Positions 55,399-64,000 of a stretch of DNA of 64,000 nucleotides are shown here, one piece after another. The DNA is from Pseudomonadota bacterium. Lineage in GTDB: Bacteria; Pseudomonadota; Alphaproteobacteria; Rhodobacterales; Rhodobacteraceae. The notes under the pieces are model-generated. The model was not told where the DNA came from. It was given only the letters and a program-made list of their open reading frames with translations, and searched no databases. The position numbers and the translations under genes are program-made. Positions within the stretch are counted from its first letter, which is position 1, and each line of letters opens with the position of its first letter. The stretch is from the NCBI GenBank assembly GCA_020161615.1, contig JAIUPD010000007.1, positions 1 to 64,000 of the forward strand, in the 5' to 3' direction.

Positions 55399-56391
55399 AT
55401 GAACCGCCTGAAACCCCTTGCCCTGGCGCTGGGTCTTGCGCTTGCGCCGCTCGCCGCGGCCGCCCAGACCCTGGCCCAGAACAATGAGGTGATGTTCCAG
55501 CAGATGCAGCAATATCGCGGCCTTTCGGGGGCCACGATGGACCGCATCCGCGCCATCTTCGCCGAGAACGGGATGATCGGCCAGGGCAACCCGGCCGTGA
55601 CCCGCCACCCGATGACCCCCGAACAGGCGGCCGAGCGCCAGGGCGGCAGCGTCGATTCGGTGCGCCGCGCCTATCGCAACGCCCGCTTCGAGCGGATCTG
55701 CGGCCATCCCTACGAGGTGCCGCTCTATGATCCGCAGACCCAGCGCCCCGAGGATGCGACGGTCTGCGCCTTCATGTTCGAATATCCGAACGTGCCGCTG
55801 ACCTATCCGGTGACCTGGGTCCGGGCCGACCAGGCCGCGCGGCTTTGCTGGGCCGAGGGCGCGCGCATCGGCGATGCGCATGAATGGGAGGGCGCGGCGG
55901 CAGGCCAGTTGCTGCCCCCCGATTACAATTTCGCCGCCGGCAGCCAGCAGGCGATGCGGTCGTGGCACAACAATCATTACGCCAGCCAGCGCAACCGCTA
56001 TTCGATCGGCAACTGGCGGGACGGGGTCTGCGCCACGGGCAGCAGCAAGACGCCGGGCTGCAACGGCGGCTCCTTCTCGGGCTGCGGGTCGAATACCTAT
56101 CCCTCGGGCTCGTTCCCGCAATGCCATTCGCCGCTTGGCGTCTATGACATCGACGGCAACGCGGCCGAACACATGAACCTGCCGCTGGCGTCCGACCAGA
56201 TGGCATCGCGCGGCTCGACCACGCTGGGCGTGACCGAGATGAAGGGTTCCTGGTTCATCTGGGATACGGTGCACGCCCATGAATTCTGGGCCCGCTGGCG
56301 CGCACCCTTCTGGCACGGGACCCGGGTCCTCTCGACCGCGAGCCACGCCAATTACCACCTGGGCTTCCGCTGCTTCCGCGACGTGCGCTGA
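55399..56391 (+). CDS. Secreted SUMF1/FGE-like protein without the catalytic cysteine pair
   Basis: A 330-residue secreted protein (signal ending AAAAQT). The C-terminal two-thirds keep the FGE-sulfatase fold landmarks: WVRADQAARLCWAEGARIG, HEWEGAAAGQ, LGVYDIDGNAAEHMNLP (the usual GVYDMxGNVxEW position) and HLGFRCFRD at the end. The GGSxxCxxxxC copper site of true FGE is absent. Cys-rich loops (CNGGSFSGC) suggest disulfides. It is likely a structural or binding version of the fold. It is coupled to the 585-aa gene with an AGGAGG site. Confidence 0.84.
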   Translation: MNRLKPLALALGLALAPLAAAAQTLAQNNEVMFQQMQQYRGLSGATMDRIRAIFAENGMIGQGNPAVTRHPMTPEQAAERQGGSVDSVRRAYRNARFERICGHPYEVPLYDPQTQRPEDATVCAFMFEYPNVPLTYPVTWVRADQAARLCWAEGARIGDAHEWEGAAAGQLLPPDYNFAAGSQQAMRSWHNNHYASQRNRYSIGNWRDGVCATGSSKTPGCNGGSFSGCGSNTYPSGSFPQCHSPLGVYDIDGNAAEHMNLPLASDQMASRGSTTLGVTEMKGSWFIWDTVHAHEFWARWRAPFWHGTRVLSTASHANYHLGFRCFRDVR

Positions 56392-56403
56392 GGCCGGAAG
56401 GAA

Positions 56404-56490
56404 GCGGGGGGCCAGCCCCCCGCACCCCCCGCTCAAGGGGGTTTTCCACCCCCTTGAGAAACCCCCGAGGATATTTGAAGCGCAAAGAAG
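56404..56490 (+). repeat. Composite 3'-end repeat, copy 8 (downstream of the SUMF1-like gene)
   Basis: GGGGGGCCAGCCCCCC, a CTCAAGGGGG/CCCCCTTGAG hairpin, then ACCCCCGAGGATATTTGAAG and CGCAAAGAAGG. It is followed at 56496–56510 by TTAA-N7-TTAA. It faces copy 9, which belongs to the convergent DUF1989 gene. Confidence 0.82.
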
Positions 56491-56514
56491 GCGACTTAAC
56501 GCCCTCTTAATCTT

Positions 56515-56668
56515 CATCTTTGCGCCCTAAATATCCTCGGGGGGTGAATTGGCCGTCAGGCCAAGAGGGGGGCAGAAAGCCCCCCTTTTTTTTCGGCGCG
56601 GCGGCACGCCGCGCCGCTGGTCGCCCAGGCGCTCGTGCCGAAGGCGCGGGCAACGAGGGCGAAACCCC
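56515..56668 (-). repeat. Composite 3'-end repeat, copy 9 (downstream of the DUF1989 gene)
   Basis: On the minus strand from the stop: GAGGGGTTTCGCCCTCG, a GGCGCGGCG/CGCCGCGCC hairpin, a poly-A/GGGGGG hairpin, GGCCTGACGGCC, then ACCCCCCGAGGATATTTAGG and GCGCAAAGATG. The middle hairpins differ from the other copies, while the two ends are conserved. Confidence 0.82.
56567..56593 (+). terminator. Strong Rho-independent terminator
   Basis: GGGGGGC, loop AGAAA, GCCCCCC and eight T on the plus strand. It would stop read-through from the SUMF1-like gene toward the DUF1989 gene. It lies inside composite copy 9. Confidence 0.9.
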
Positions 56669-57520
56669 TCACCTGCCGTGGGTACGGTCGTAGCCGTTGG
56701 CTACAGGCGGCACCCAGCCAGCGAGCGCCTCGGCCGGGGTTTCCCAGATCTCGACCTCCAGCGGATGACAGGCCGCCGCATCCGAGGAATGCTCGGCGCT
56801 GCAATCGCCCCCCGGGCAGGCCGAGAGCACGCCAAGCAGCTCGATCTCGGCGAAGAATTCCAGATAATCGCCGGGCCGCACCGGGCTTGCCTTCATGAAA
56901 TACTGCCCCGTTTCTGTGAATCCGGTGCACATGAAGACGTTGAGCACGTCATGCACCAGCGCCTCGGCACCCTCGACCCCGGCATCGCCCAGGGCCCGGG
57001 TCAGGTTGGAATGGCAGCAATGATGGTACTGCCCGCCGCCCGAGAGCAGCCAATGCGTATAGGGATCGCAGCGCGTGCCGATTACGTCATGGACCCGACC
57101 GCCGTAAGGATCGGTCCCGTACCAGCCCAGCGTATCGGCCACCAGCGTTGCCATCGGCCGCAGCCAGGGAAAGACCGACCACATCCGGTCGCCGACCCGC
57201 AGATGCGTGCCGTGCAGCGCCCGCGTCTTGCCGGAATAGAAGCGCTCCTGCGGATCGGCGGCCGAGAAGAGATTGAGGTCGCCGACCTGCGGCCCTTCGG
57301 TGCAGGTGATGCGAAAGAACCCGCCCGCCGGCACGCGAAAGGCCCGCCCCTCGCGCGCGGGGACCGTCACCGCCCCGATCCTCTGCGCGCGTTCGCGGGC
57401 GTTCGCATAGACGGCGAGGTCGGGGACCGGCAGCGTCCCGGTCGGGTAGCAGAGGACCGGTGCCACCGCACGGCGGGCATCGGCATCGGCGGGCGTTTCA
57501 AGGTGAAAAGGCCTGTGCAT
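56669..57520 (-). CDS. DUF1989/urea carboxylase-associated family protein
   Basis: A 283-residue protein of the DUF1989 family, found next to urea carboxylase or aminomethyltransferase genes elsewhere. Conserved features are FFRITCTEGPQVGDLNLF, CDPYTHWLLSG, HHCCHSNL, CTGFTETGQYFM and the Cys-rich SACPGGDCSAEH; the Cys and His suggest metal binding. No urea carboxylase gene is nearby. The predicted catalytic role is unclear. Confidence 0.88.
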   Translation of the reverse strand: MHRPFHLETPADADARRAVAPVLCYPTGTLPVPDLAVYANARERAQRIGAVTVPAREGRAFRVPAGGFFRITCTEGPQVGDLNLFSAADPQERFYSGKTRALHGTHLRVGDRMWSVFPWLRPMATLVADTLGWYGTDPYGGRVHDVIGTRCDPYTHWLLSGGGQYHHCCHSNLTRALGDAGVEGAEALVHDVLNVFMCTGFTETGQYFMKASPVRPGDYLEFFAEIELLGVLSACPGGDCSAEHSSDAAACHPLEVEIWETPAEALAGWVPPVANGYDRTHGR

Positions 57521-57670
57521 GAAGGGGTCCCGGGCTGATCGCTGGCCTCGCCGTTAAGGACGACGACGCATAAAGAAACAATGGAAACACTCCTCTACGG
57601 ATTTTCAAGCTGTAAGCGCGCCGAGTCCCTGCTATGCTCGTCTAAGGTGTAAACGTGCGGATCGCGGTTG

Positions 57671-60600
57671 ATGGAAGACGGGTCAGGTAGAACGGAATCG
57701 GCGACGCGTTCCCAAGGCACGCCCCATGATACGGTGATCGACGCGCTGGGATTGCTGCTGCGCGCCGGCCCGGAACAGCTGGATACCGCCATCGTCTCGG
57801 TCCTGCACCGGCTCGGCACCGCGGTCGGGGCCGAACGCGCCCTTCTTTGCACCGCCGGACCGAGCGGCTGGCGGTTGACGCATCAATGGCATGCCCCATC
57901 CTGCGACGCGGCGGCGGATTGCCTGAACGGGCGCTCGGTCCTCGAGATCGTCGATGACCCCGACGCGCTGGCCGAGGGGCGGCCGCTGGTCTACCCCGAT
58001 CTTGCATCCCTGCCCGAGGGGGCGCTGCCCCGCACCGCGCTGGACAGCGGCGTGCAGGCCATGGCCCTCGTGCCGCTGGTCTCGGATGCGGGGGTCAGCG
58101 GCATTATCGGCCTGCAGCGCTTGCGCGGACCCGGCGGCTTTGACGCGACCGGGCTCTGGATGGCGCGCGCGCTCAGCGACGGGCTCGGCTCGGCGCTTGC
58201 CCGCCGTCAGGCCGAGGCCGAGCGCGACGCCGCCCGCGCGGCGCAAGCCGAAACGCTGGAGCGTTTGCGCGCCACGCTGGCGGCGATGCCCGAACTGGTG
58301 CTGGAGATCGACATCGACGGGCGCTGCATCGACTTTCATACCGCCGCGCCCGAGCTGCTGGCCGTGCGCCCCGAGGCGGTCCTCGGCCGCACGCTGGAGG
58401 AGACGCTGCCGCCCCGGATCGCCCGGCTCCAGCGCATGGCGATGAAAAAGGCGCTGGGGGCCGGCACCGCCCGTGTGCCCCCCTATCCGCTGACCCTGGG
58501 CGGGGTCGAGCATTGGTACGAGACGACCATTGTCCGGCGACGCGTTCGCGGGCAGGACGGTTTCATCTTCCGCATCCGTGACGTCACGGCCGAACGCCAG
58601 CGCGAGGCCGAAAACGCCATGCTGATCGAGGTGACGCGCACCATGACCAACCTGGCGGTCCTGCTGGACAACCAGGGCTGCATCATCTGGACCAACCCGG
58701 CGGCCGAGCGGGTCTCGGGCTGGCGGATGGCCGATCTGCGCGGCAAGCCTTTCGACTCGCTGGCCGATACCGCGACCGATCCGGCCGCCATCGCCCTGCT
58801 GAAGACGGCGATCGCCGAGCGTCGCTCGTGCCGGATGGAACTGGCCGGCCGTCGCCGCGACGGGACCTCGTATTGGGTCGATGTCTGGTTGCAGCCGCTG
58901 GCGGATCCGACCGGCAAGCCGCAGGGTTTTCTGGCGATCAAGAACGACATCACGGCGATTAAGCGCCATGAGCGCGAGCTGGAGCGGCTGGCCCTCGAAG
59001 CCGAGCAGGCGCACAGCCGGCTGCACGCCGCGCTCGAGGTGTTGCAGGACGGTTTCGCCCTCTTCGACGCCGAGGATCGCATGGTCCTGTCGAACGAGCG
59101 CTATCGCAGCTTCTTCCCGCAAAGCTCGGCGATGATTGCGCCAGGCGTCCTGTTCGAGGATGTCCTGCGTCATGCCTTGGCAGCGGGCGAGTTCCGCGAC
59201 GCCGTGGGCCGCGAGGAGGCATGGCTCGCCGAGCGCATGGCGCAGCACCGCGAATTCAGTTCCCAGACAGAGCTGCATCTGAAGGACGGCCGCTGGGTGC
59301 GGGTGTTCGAACACGCCACACCCGATGGGGGGCGGGTGGGCCTGAGGGTCGATGTGACGGCGCTGAAGGATGCCGAGCGGCGGCTCAACGACATCATCAC
59401 CAGCGCCCGGATCGGCATCTGGGAATATGACGTCCAGAGCGGCACCACCGAATTCAGCCGGCTCTGGTGGGAGATGCTGGGCTACGGCGACGAACAGCCG
59501 ACCACCCTCACCCGCGAGTTGTGGAACAGCCTGATCCATCCCGACGACAGTCTGACGCTGCGCGAGTTGACCCGGCAGTTGCGCAGCGGCACGCTGGAGG
59601 CCCTGGAAAGCGAGATGCGGCTGCGCCACCGCGAGGGGCATTGGGTGCATATCCTGACCCGCGGCCAGGTCAGCGCCTATGATTCCGAGGGGGCGGCCAC
59701 GCGCATCGCGGGGATCGGGCTGGATCTGACCGACAGGCGGCAGGTGGAGGACCGGCTGCGGACGATCCTCGAAGCTTCGGCCGTCGGCACCTGGCACCTC
59801 GATTGCGTGACCGGGCGGGTGTCCATCGACGATCAATATGCGGCGATGCTGGGTTACCGGATGGACGACCTTCTGCCCTGGACCCGCGACAAATTCGAAT
59901 CCCTGGTGCATCCCGACGACCTGCAGAGCCTGCATGACCGGGTGAGCGGACTCTACGGCTCTGACCGCAGCACCGTCGCGCATGAGTTCCGCATGCGCCA
60001 CCGGGACGGCCGCTGGGTCTGGATCCTGTCGCAGACCCGGGTGCAGCGCTGGTCCGCCCCCGGCATCGCCGCCGAGGAGACGGGCGTCCATATCGACATC
60101 ACCGAACGCAAGCAGCGCGAGGCGGCGCTGGCCGAGGCCAAGCAGGCGCTGGAAGAAGCGCTCTTTGCCCACCGCGCCTCGGAACAGCGCTATTCCGACA
60201 TTGCCCAGGCCTCGAACGAATGGTTCTGGGAAATCGCGCCGGGCCGCCGTGTCACCCATCTGACCGCCGGTTTCGAGCGCACGACCGGCATTCCCATCGC
60301 CAAGGTCATCGGCCGCACGCTGGAAGAGATGGGCGTGACGCCCGAGTCGGGCGGCGTCAGCGGCGATTGGGAGGCCCTGGGCCGTCGCCTCATCGCCCGC
60401 GAGGCGATTAGCGATTTCATGTTCCGTATCCAGCCCGATCCGCGCAACCCGCCGATCTGGCTGCGCATCAGCGGCGCGCCCTTCTACGATCCCGCGGGCC
60501 GCTATATGGGCTATCGCGGCGTCGGCTCGAATGTGAGCGCGCTGATTGCCGCCGCCGAAAAGGCCGAGGCCGGCAGCCAGGCCAAGTCGCGTTTCCTGGC

Positions 60601-61702
60601 CAATATGAGCCACGAGTTGCGCACGCCCCTCACCGGGGTCCTGGGCATGGCCGAACTGCTGGGCGAGACCGACCTTACCCGGCGCCAGCGCGAGATGATC
60701 GACACGATCCGCGACAGCGGCGAGGGGTTGCTGGCCATCCTCAACGACATCCTCGACCTCGCCAAGATCGAGGCCGGCAAGATGGTCATCGAACACGAGC
60801 CTTTCGTGCCTGCGGAAATCCTGACCCGGGTGCGGGCGCTCTTCGCGCCGCGCGCCGCTGCCGCAGGACTCGAGCTGCGCATCGCCCCCGAGGCGGCCTG
60901 TGCCACGCCGCGGATGGGCGACGCCAACCGCCTGTTGCAGATCCTGCACAATCTGGTCAGCAATTCGGTGAAGTTTACGCAACAAGGCTTCATCTCGGTC
61001 TCGGTCGAGCTGGCGCCGGAGGAGCCGGGAAGCCTGCTGTTTACCGTGCGCGATACCGGCATCGGCATGACGGCCGAGCAGATGTCCAAGGTCTTCGAGG
61101 AATTTGAACAGGCGGAAACCTCGACCGCGCGGCGCTTCGGCGGCACCGGGCTTGGCCTGTCGATCACCCGGCGGCTGACCATGCTGATGGGCGGGACGAT
61201 CACCCTGGACAGCGAGCCCGGCAACGGCACCACGGTGACGTTGCTGCTGCCCGCGCCGCCGGCCGGAGCGTCGCTGCGGGCCCCCGTCCGGCCGGTCATG
61301 GCCGGGCTGCACGGCATGCGCCTGCTGGTCGCCGACGACAACCGTACCAACCGGAAGATCCTGGACACGATGCTGACCGGCCTCGGTGCCAGCGTGGTCC
61401 TGGCCGTGGACGGGCAGACCGCCTGCGACGCCTTCCGCCCCGGGGCTTTCGACGCGCTGCTCCTCGACATCTCGATGCCCGGGCTCGACGGGATGGGCGC
61501 ACTGGCCGAGATCCGGGCGATGGAGGCGCGCGCCGGGGCGATGCCGGTTCCGGCCCTGGCGGTCACGGCCAATGCCATGTCGCACCAGATCGAGGATTAT
61601 CTTGCCGCCGGTTTCGACGGCCATATCGCCAAACCCTTCCGCAAGGAGACGCTGGCCCAGGCGCTGGAGGGCGCGGTCGAGGTTCGCCGGAAAGCCTCGT
61701 GA
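57671..61702 (+). CDS. Multi-PAS hybrid histidine kinase with GAF and receiver domains
   Basis: A 1343-residue cytoplasmic sensor kinase with no membrane segment. The order is a GAF domain (about 15–175), a coiled coil, then six PAS/PAC units starting near 205, 318, 452, 572, 696 and 840. Next come HisKA (phospho-accepting His981 in ANMSHELRTPLTGVLGM), a HATPase (N-box NLVSNSVKFT, GFGGTGLGLSI-type GGTGLGLSITRRL) and a receiver with phospho-acceptor Asp1266 (LLLDISMPGLDG). ATG at 57671 is used; a TTG lies one codon earlier. No response regulator or output gene is adjacent, so the target of the phosphorelay is unknown. Confidence 0.93.
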   Translation: MEDGSGRTESATRSQGTPHDTVIDALGLLLRAGPEQLDTAIVSVLHRLGTAVGAERALLCTAGPSGWRLTHQWHAPSCDAAADCLNGRSVLEIVDDPDALAEGRPLVYPDLASLPEGALPRTALDSGVQAMALVPLVSDAGVSGIIGLQRLRGPGGFDATGLWMARALSDGLGSALARRQAEAERDAARAAQAETLERLRATLAAMPELVLEIDIDGRCIDFHTAAPELLAVRPEAVLGRTLEETLPPRIARLQRMAMKKALGAGTARVPPYPLTLGGVEHWYETTIVRRRVRGQDGFIFRIRDVTAERQREAENAMLIEVTRTMTNLAVLLDNQGCIIWTNPAAERVSGWRMADLRGKPFDSLADTATDPAAIALLKTAIAERRSCRMELAGRRRDGTSYWVDVWLQPLADPTGKPQGFLAIKNDITAIKRHERELERLALEAEQAHSRLHAALEVLQDGFALFDAEDRMVLSNERYRSFFPQSSAMIAPGVLFEDVLRHALAAGEFRDAVGREEAWLAERMAQHREFSSQTELHLKDGRWVRVFEHATPDGGRVGLRVDVTALKDAERRLNDIITSARIGIWEYDVQSGTTEFSRLWWEMLGYGDEQPTTLTRELWNSLIHPDDSLTLRELTRQLRSGTLEALESEMRLRHREGHWVHILTRGQVSAYDSEGAATRIAGIGLDLTDRRQVEDRLRTILEASAVGTWHLDCVTGRVSIDDQYAAMLGYRMDDLLPWTRDKFESLVHPDDLQSLHDRVSGLYGSDRSTVAHEFRMRHRDGRWVWILSQTRVQRWSAPGIAAEETGVHIDITERKQREAALAEAKQALEEALFAHRASEQRYSDIAQASNEWFWEIAPGRRVTHLTAGFERTTGIPIAKVIGRTLEEMGVTPESGGVSGDWEALGRRLIAREAISDFMFRIQPDPRNPPIWLRISGAPFYDPAGRYMGYRGVGSNVSALIAAAEKAEAGSQAKSRFLANMSHELRTPLTGVLGMAELLGETDLTRRQREMIDTIRDSGEGLLAILNDILDLAKIEAGKMVIEHEPFVPAEILTRVRALFAPRAAAAGLELRIAPEAACATPRMGDANRLLQILHNLVSNSVKFTQQGFISVSVELAPEEPGSLLFTVRDTGIGMTAEQMSKVFEEFEQAETSTARRFGGTGLGLSITRRLTMLMGGTITLDSEPGNGTTVTLLLPAPPAGASLRAPVRPVMAGLHGMRLLVADDNRTNRKILDTMLTGLGASVVLAVDGQTACDAFRPGAFDALLLDISMPGLDGMGALAEIRAMEARAGAMPVPALAVTANAMSHQIEDYLAAGFDGHIAKPFRKETLAQALEGAVEVRRKAS

Positions 61703-61718
61703 CGCGGCGCCCGCCGCG

Positions 61719-62081
61719 TCAGGCTGCCCCTCGTCCCACCGTCAGGATCGGGGCGAAGGTGCCCAGGATCAGCCGCCGCTGGTCGAAAGGCACCTCGGAA
61801 GGCTCACTGCCGCGCGGGTCCTGCGCGATGGCGGCTTCGGCCGCGTCCATCACAGCGCGCGAGGGCCAGATCTGCCACATCAGCACGATCCTCTCGCCGG
61901 GTTCCGCCGCCACTGCCTTGCGGAAATCCGTGCGGCTGCCCGTTGGGATGTGATCCTCCCAGGCCTCGACCACCTCGAGGCAGCCCAGCCCTTGGAGCAT
62001 CGCGGCACTGTCCCGCGCCCAGACCAGATAGGCCTCGCGCTGCGCCTCGGGCACGGGGATCACGAAAGCGGCGATATGCAT
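61719..62081 (-). CDS. DUF1428 (YbaA-like) family protein
   Basis: A 120-residue dimeric alpha-beta barrel-type protein (HIAAFVIPVPEAQREAYLVW, GCLEVVEAWEDHIPTGSRTD, KAVAAEPGERIVLMWQIWPS), matching DUF1428/YbaA. Function is not established. The start MHIAAFVIPV is chosen over an ATG 32 codons upstream. It is convergent with the hybrid kinase and divergent from the hydantoinase gene. Confidence 0.88.
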   Translation of the reverse strand: MHIAAFVIPVPEAQREAYLVWARDSAAMLQGLGCLEVVEAWEDHIPTGSRTDFRKAVAAEPGERIVLMWQIWPSRAVMDAAEAAIAQDPRGSEPSEVPFDQRRLILGTFAPILTVGRGAA

Positions 62082-62190
62082 GACGGGTCCTCCCGCCCCC
62101 CGCATCGCGCGCCCTCCCGGTGTCTGTCGAGCCCCCTTCCCTTTCCCCCGCCTCGCCCCTAGCAAAGAGGCAGTCAAATCGGAGGCGGTG

Positions 62191-64000
62191 ATGTCGGTTT
62201 TCCTGGGGGTCGATACGGGCGGGACCTATACCGATGCGGTGCTTCTGGACGATGCGGCCGGGCAGGTGCTGGCCAGCGCCAAGGCCCTGACCTCGCGCCC
62301 CGACCTGTCGCTGGGGATCGGCGGCGCCATCGACGCCGTGCTGGCCGATGCGCCGCAGATCGCGCCGGCCGAGATCGGCCTCGTTTCCCTGTCGACGACG
62401 CTCGCCACCAACGCCCTGGTCGAGGGCCAGGGCACCCGCGCCGCGCTGGTGGTGATCGGCTTCGCACCGGCCGATATCGCCCGCGCCGGTCTGGCCGAGG
62501 CCCTGGGCGACGATCCGCTGATCGCGCTCGCGGGTGGGCATACCCATGCCGGGACCGAGGCCGTGCCCTTCGACTCCGAGGCGCTGGAACGCGCGCTGTC
62601 GGCGCTGCCGCCCGGGATCAGCGCGCTGGCCGTGGCCGGTCAGTTCGCCACCCGCAACCCCGCGCATGAGAACGCCGCCCGCGCCCTGATCCGCGCGCGG
62701 ACCGGCCTGCCCGTCACCTGCTCGCACGAACTCAGCGCCGGGCTGAACGGTCCCAAACGCGCCCTGACCGCTTTGCTCAACGCCCGCCTTGTCGGCATGA
62801 TCGACCGGCTGGTCACCGCCTGCGAGACGCATGTCGCGGCGCGCGGGATCAAGGCACCGCTGATGGTGGTCCGTGGCGATGGGGCGCTGGTCAGCGCGGC
62901 TTTGGTGCGCGAACGCCCGATCGAGACCATTCTCAGCGGGCCCGCGGCCTCGATAGCCGGGGCGGCCTGGCTTACCGGGCTCAGCGATGCGCTGGTCTCG
63001 GACATCGGCGGCACCACGACCGATGTGTGCCTGCTGCGCGACGGCCGCCCCGCCATCGACCCCGAGGGGGCGCGCGTCGGCGGCTGGCGCACTATGGTCG
63101 AGGCTGTGGCGATGCGCACCACGGGCCTGGGCGGCGACAGCGAGGTCCGGGTGCAGGAGGGGCTGGAGGGCGGGCTGATCCTCGGTCCCCGGCGGGTGAT
63201 CCCGCTGTCGCTGGCCGCCGTTCATCACCCCGAGCTGGTCCACCGCATGCTGGACGAGGCCCTGGGCCGCGATCCCGCGCCCGAGGAGGGCTGGCGCGTG
63301 GCGCTGCCCCTCTTCACCGCCCTGCCCCCGGGCCTGTCGCCGCGCGACGCCGCCGTCGCCGACCGGTTGCTGGACGGGCCGAAGCGGCTGTCGGAACTCC
63401 TGCGCACCCGGGTCGAGGGGCCGGCGCTGACGCGCCTCGTCCAGGGCGGGCTGGTGATGCTGACCGGGCCCACACCCTCGGACGCGGCGCATGTGCTGGG
63501 ACGGCAGGCAGGCTGGGACGGGGAGGCGGCGGAAAAGGCGCTGATCCTGCTGGCCCGGCGCCGGGGCGGCAATGGCGAGCGTCTGGCGCCCGACGCCGCC
63601 ACCATGGCGCAACGGATCGTCGACCAACTGACCCGACAGACCGTCGATTGCCTGATGGAGGCCGCCTTTGCCGAGGATGGCCGCGATTTCGGCGCCCCGC
63701 CCGAGGCGCTGGCCCGCCAGCCCCTGACCGCCGCCGCGCTGGACCGCGCGCCGGGCCTCCTGCGGCTGGAGGCGCGGCTCGGCGTGCCGGTGATCGGCCT
63801 CGGCGCCTCGGCCGGGTGCTATTACCCGGCCGTGGGCGAGCGCTTGGGCACCCGGATGGTCGTGCCCGAGCACGCGGGCGTGGCCAATGCGGTGGGCGCG
63901 GTGGTCGGCCAGGTCTCGATGCATGCCGAGGGACAGGTCACCGCCCCGGCGCCGGGCCTCTATGTCGCCCATCTCGCCAGCGGTCCCGCCCGGTTCGCCG
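62191..64000 (+). CDS. Hydantoinase/oxoprolinase family protein (HyuA-like), 5' part
   Basis: At least 603 codons, open at the window's right edge, so the C-terminus is missing. The N-terminal actin-like ATPase domain opens GVDTGGTYTDAVLLD, then LSTTLATNALVEGQG. The core has VVRGDGALVS, ILSGPAASIAGAAW, VSDIGGTTTDVCLL and MRTTGLGGDSEV, the signature of hydantoinase A/N-methylhydantoinase/acetone carboxylase subunits. ATG at 62191 follows a GGAGG site (a GTG lies one codon earlier). Substrate (5-oxoproline, hydantoin, acetophenone type) is undecided; a HyuB partner, if any, would lie beyond the edge. Confidence 0.92.
   Translation, partial: MSVFLGVDTGGTYTDAVLLDDAAGQVLASAKALTSRPDLSLGIGGAIDAVLADAPQIAPAEIGLVSLSTTLATNALVEGQGTRAALVVIGFAPADIARAGLAEALGDDPLIALAGGHTHAGTEAVPFDSEALERALSALPPGISALAVAGQFATRNPAHENAARALIRARTGLPVTCSHELSAGLNGPKRALTALLNARLVGMIDRLVTACETHVAARGIKAPLMVVRGDGALVSAALVRERPIETILSGPAASIAGAAWLTGLSDALVSDIGGTTTDVCLLRDGRPAIDPEGARVGGWRTMVEAVAMRTTGLGGDSEVRVQEGLEGGLILGPRRVIPLSLAAVHHPELVHRMLDEALGRDPAPEEGWRVALPLFTALPPGLSPRDAAVADRLLDGPKRLSELLRTRVEGPALTRLVQGGLVMLTGPTPSDAAHVLGRQAGWDGEAAEKALILLARRRGGNGERLAPDAATMAQRIVDQLTRQTVDCLMEAAFAEDGRDFGAPPEALARQPLTAAALDRAPGLLRLEARLGVPVIGLGASAGCYYPAVGERLGTRMVVPEHAGVANAVGAVVGQVSMHAEGQVTAPAPGLYVAHLASGPARFA

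Noticed and set aside
55399..56391. Calling the downstream SUMF1 protein an active formylglycine-generating enzyme
   Set aside because: The GGSxxCxxxxC copper site is missing; only the fold landmarks remain.
57683..61624. A 1313-codon frame antisense to the hybrid kinase
   Set aside because: The sense strand has clear GAF, PAS, HisKA, HATPase and receiver motifs; the antisense product is compositional noise.
61804..63972. A 722-codon minus-strand frame opposite the hydantoinase gene
   Set aside because: It is antisense to a gene with strong hydantoinase motifs and itself encodes only Gly/Arg/Gln/His-rich sequence.

Overview
The window is about 64 kb of very GC-rich, densely packed bacterial chromosome. 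Gene content and order point to an alphaproteobacterium of the Rhodobacteraceae/Paracoccaceae group. Markers are the fumC–DUF4169 neighbourhood, an hsp20–DUF1150 pair, a DUF465 protein, a class II DAHP synthase, the CsgA–CsgH–curlin arrangement typical of alphaproteobacteria, MeaB, and PAS_5 and GlxA-type regulators. The genus cannot be fixed from sequence alone. I saw no insertion sequence, phage gene, plasmid function or CRISPR array.

Layout. 1–10 kb: the 5' end of tuf, a lipoprotein, parC, hrpB, aroC with an overlapping dehydratase-like gene, a GNAT acetyltransferase, rpmB and meaB. 10.5–14.7 kb: two adjacent secreted Cys-rich proteins built from a pre-peptidase-C-like repeat and LCCL domains. 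14.9–28.2 kb: DMT exporter/LysR, pncA, the coaBC–dut–moeB/thiF operon, divergent metF/metR followed by a sirtuin, a Tat-exported cyclase and an AhpD-like protein, a quinone reductase, purE–purK and a THUMP methyltransferase. 28–36 kb: two related small secreted proteins with DUF465, hsp20–DUF1150, tRNA-Phe, a second DMT transporter, topoisomerase IB, a HerA-like ATPase and serB. 36–39 kb: serC–serA, separated by a paired palindrome (REPIN-like). 39.9–42.4 kb: a formylglycine-generating-type enzyme and a small curli block (CsgA-like, CsgH-like, second curlin). 42.4–43.5 kb is largely gene-free. 43.5–53.3 kb: RHH protein, gamma-carbonic-anhydrase-like protein, gmk, yicC, a PAS_5 protein, DAHP synthase, a GlxA regulator, a MocA-like transferase, DUF4169, a zinc metallopeptidase and fumC. 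53.6–64 kb: a secreted pair (585-aa unknown plus a degenerate SUMF1 protein), a DUF1989 protein, a 1343-aa multi-PAS hybrid histidine kinase, a DUF1428 protein and the 5' part of a hydantoinase/oxoprolinase.

Most of the window is housekeeping metabolism: shikimate entry and exit, serine, purine, folate/methionine, CoA and NAD salvage. The accessory interest lies in the LCCL/PPC pair, the curli–FGE block, the 585-aa/SUMF1 pair, and a composite repeat that recurs about ten times, usually just after stop codons. That element has up to four ordered modules and ends in a conserved CCCCCGAGGATATTTG block; it looks like a lineage-specific 3'-end element. Functions were assigned by reading motifs and translated sequence, without database searches.
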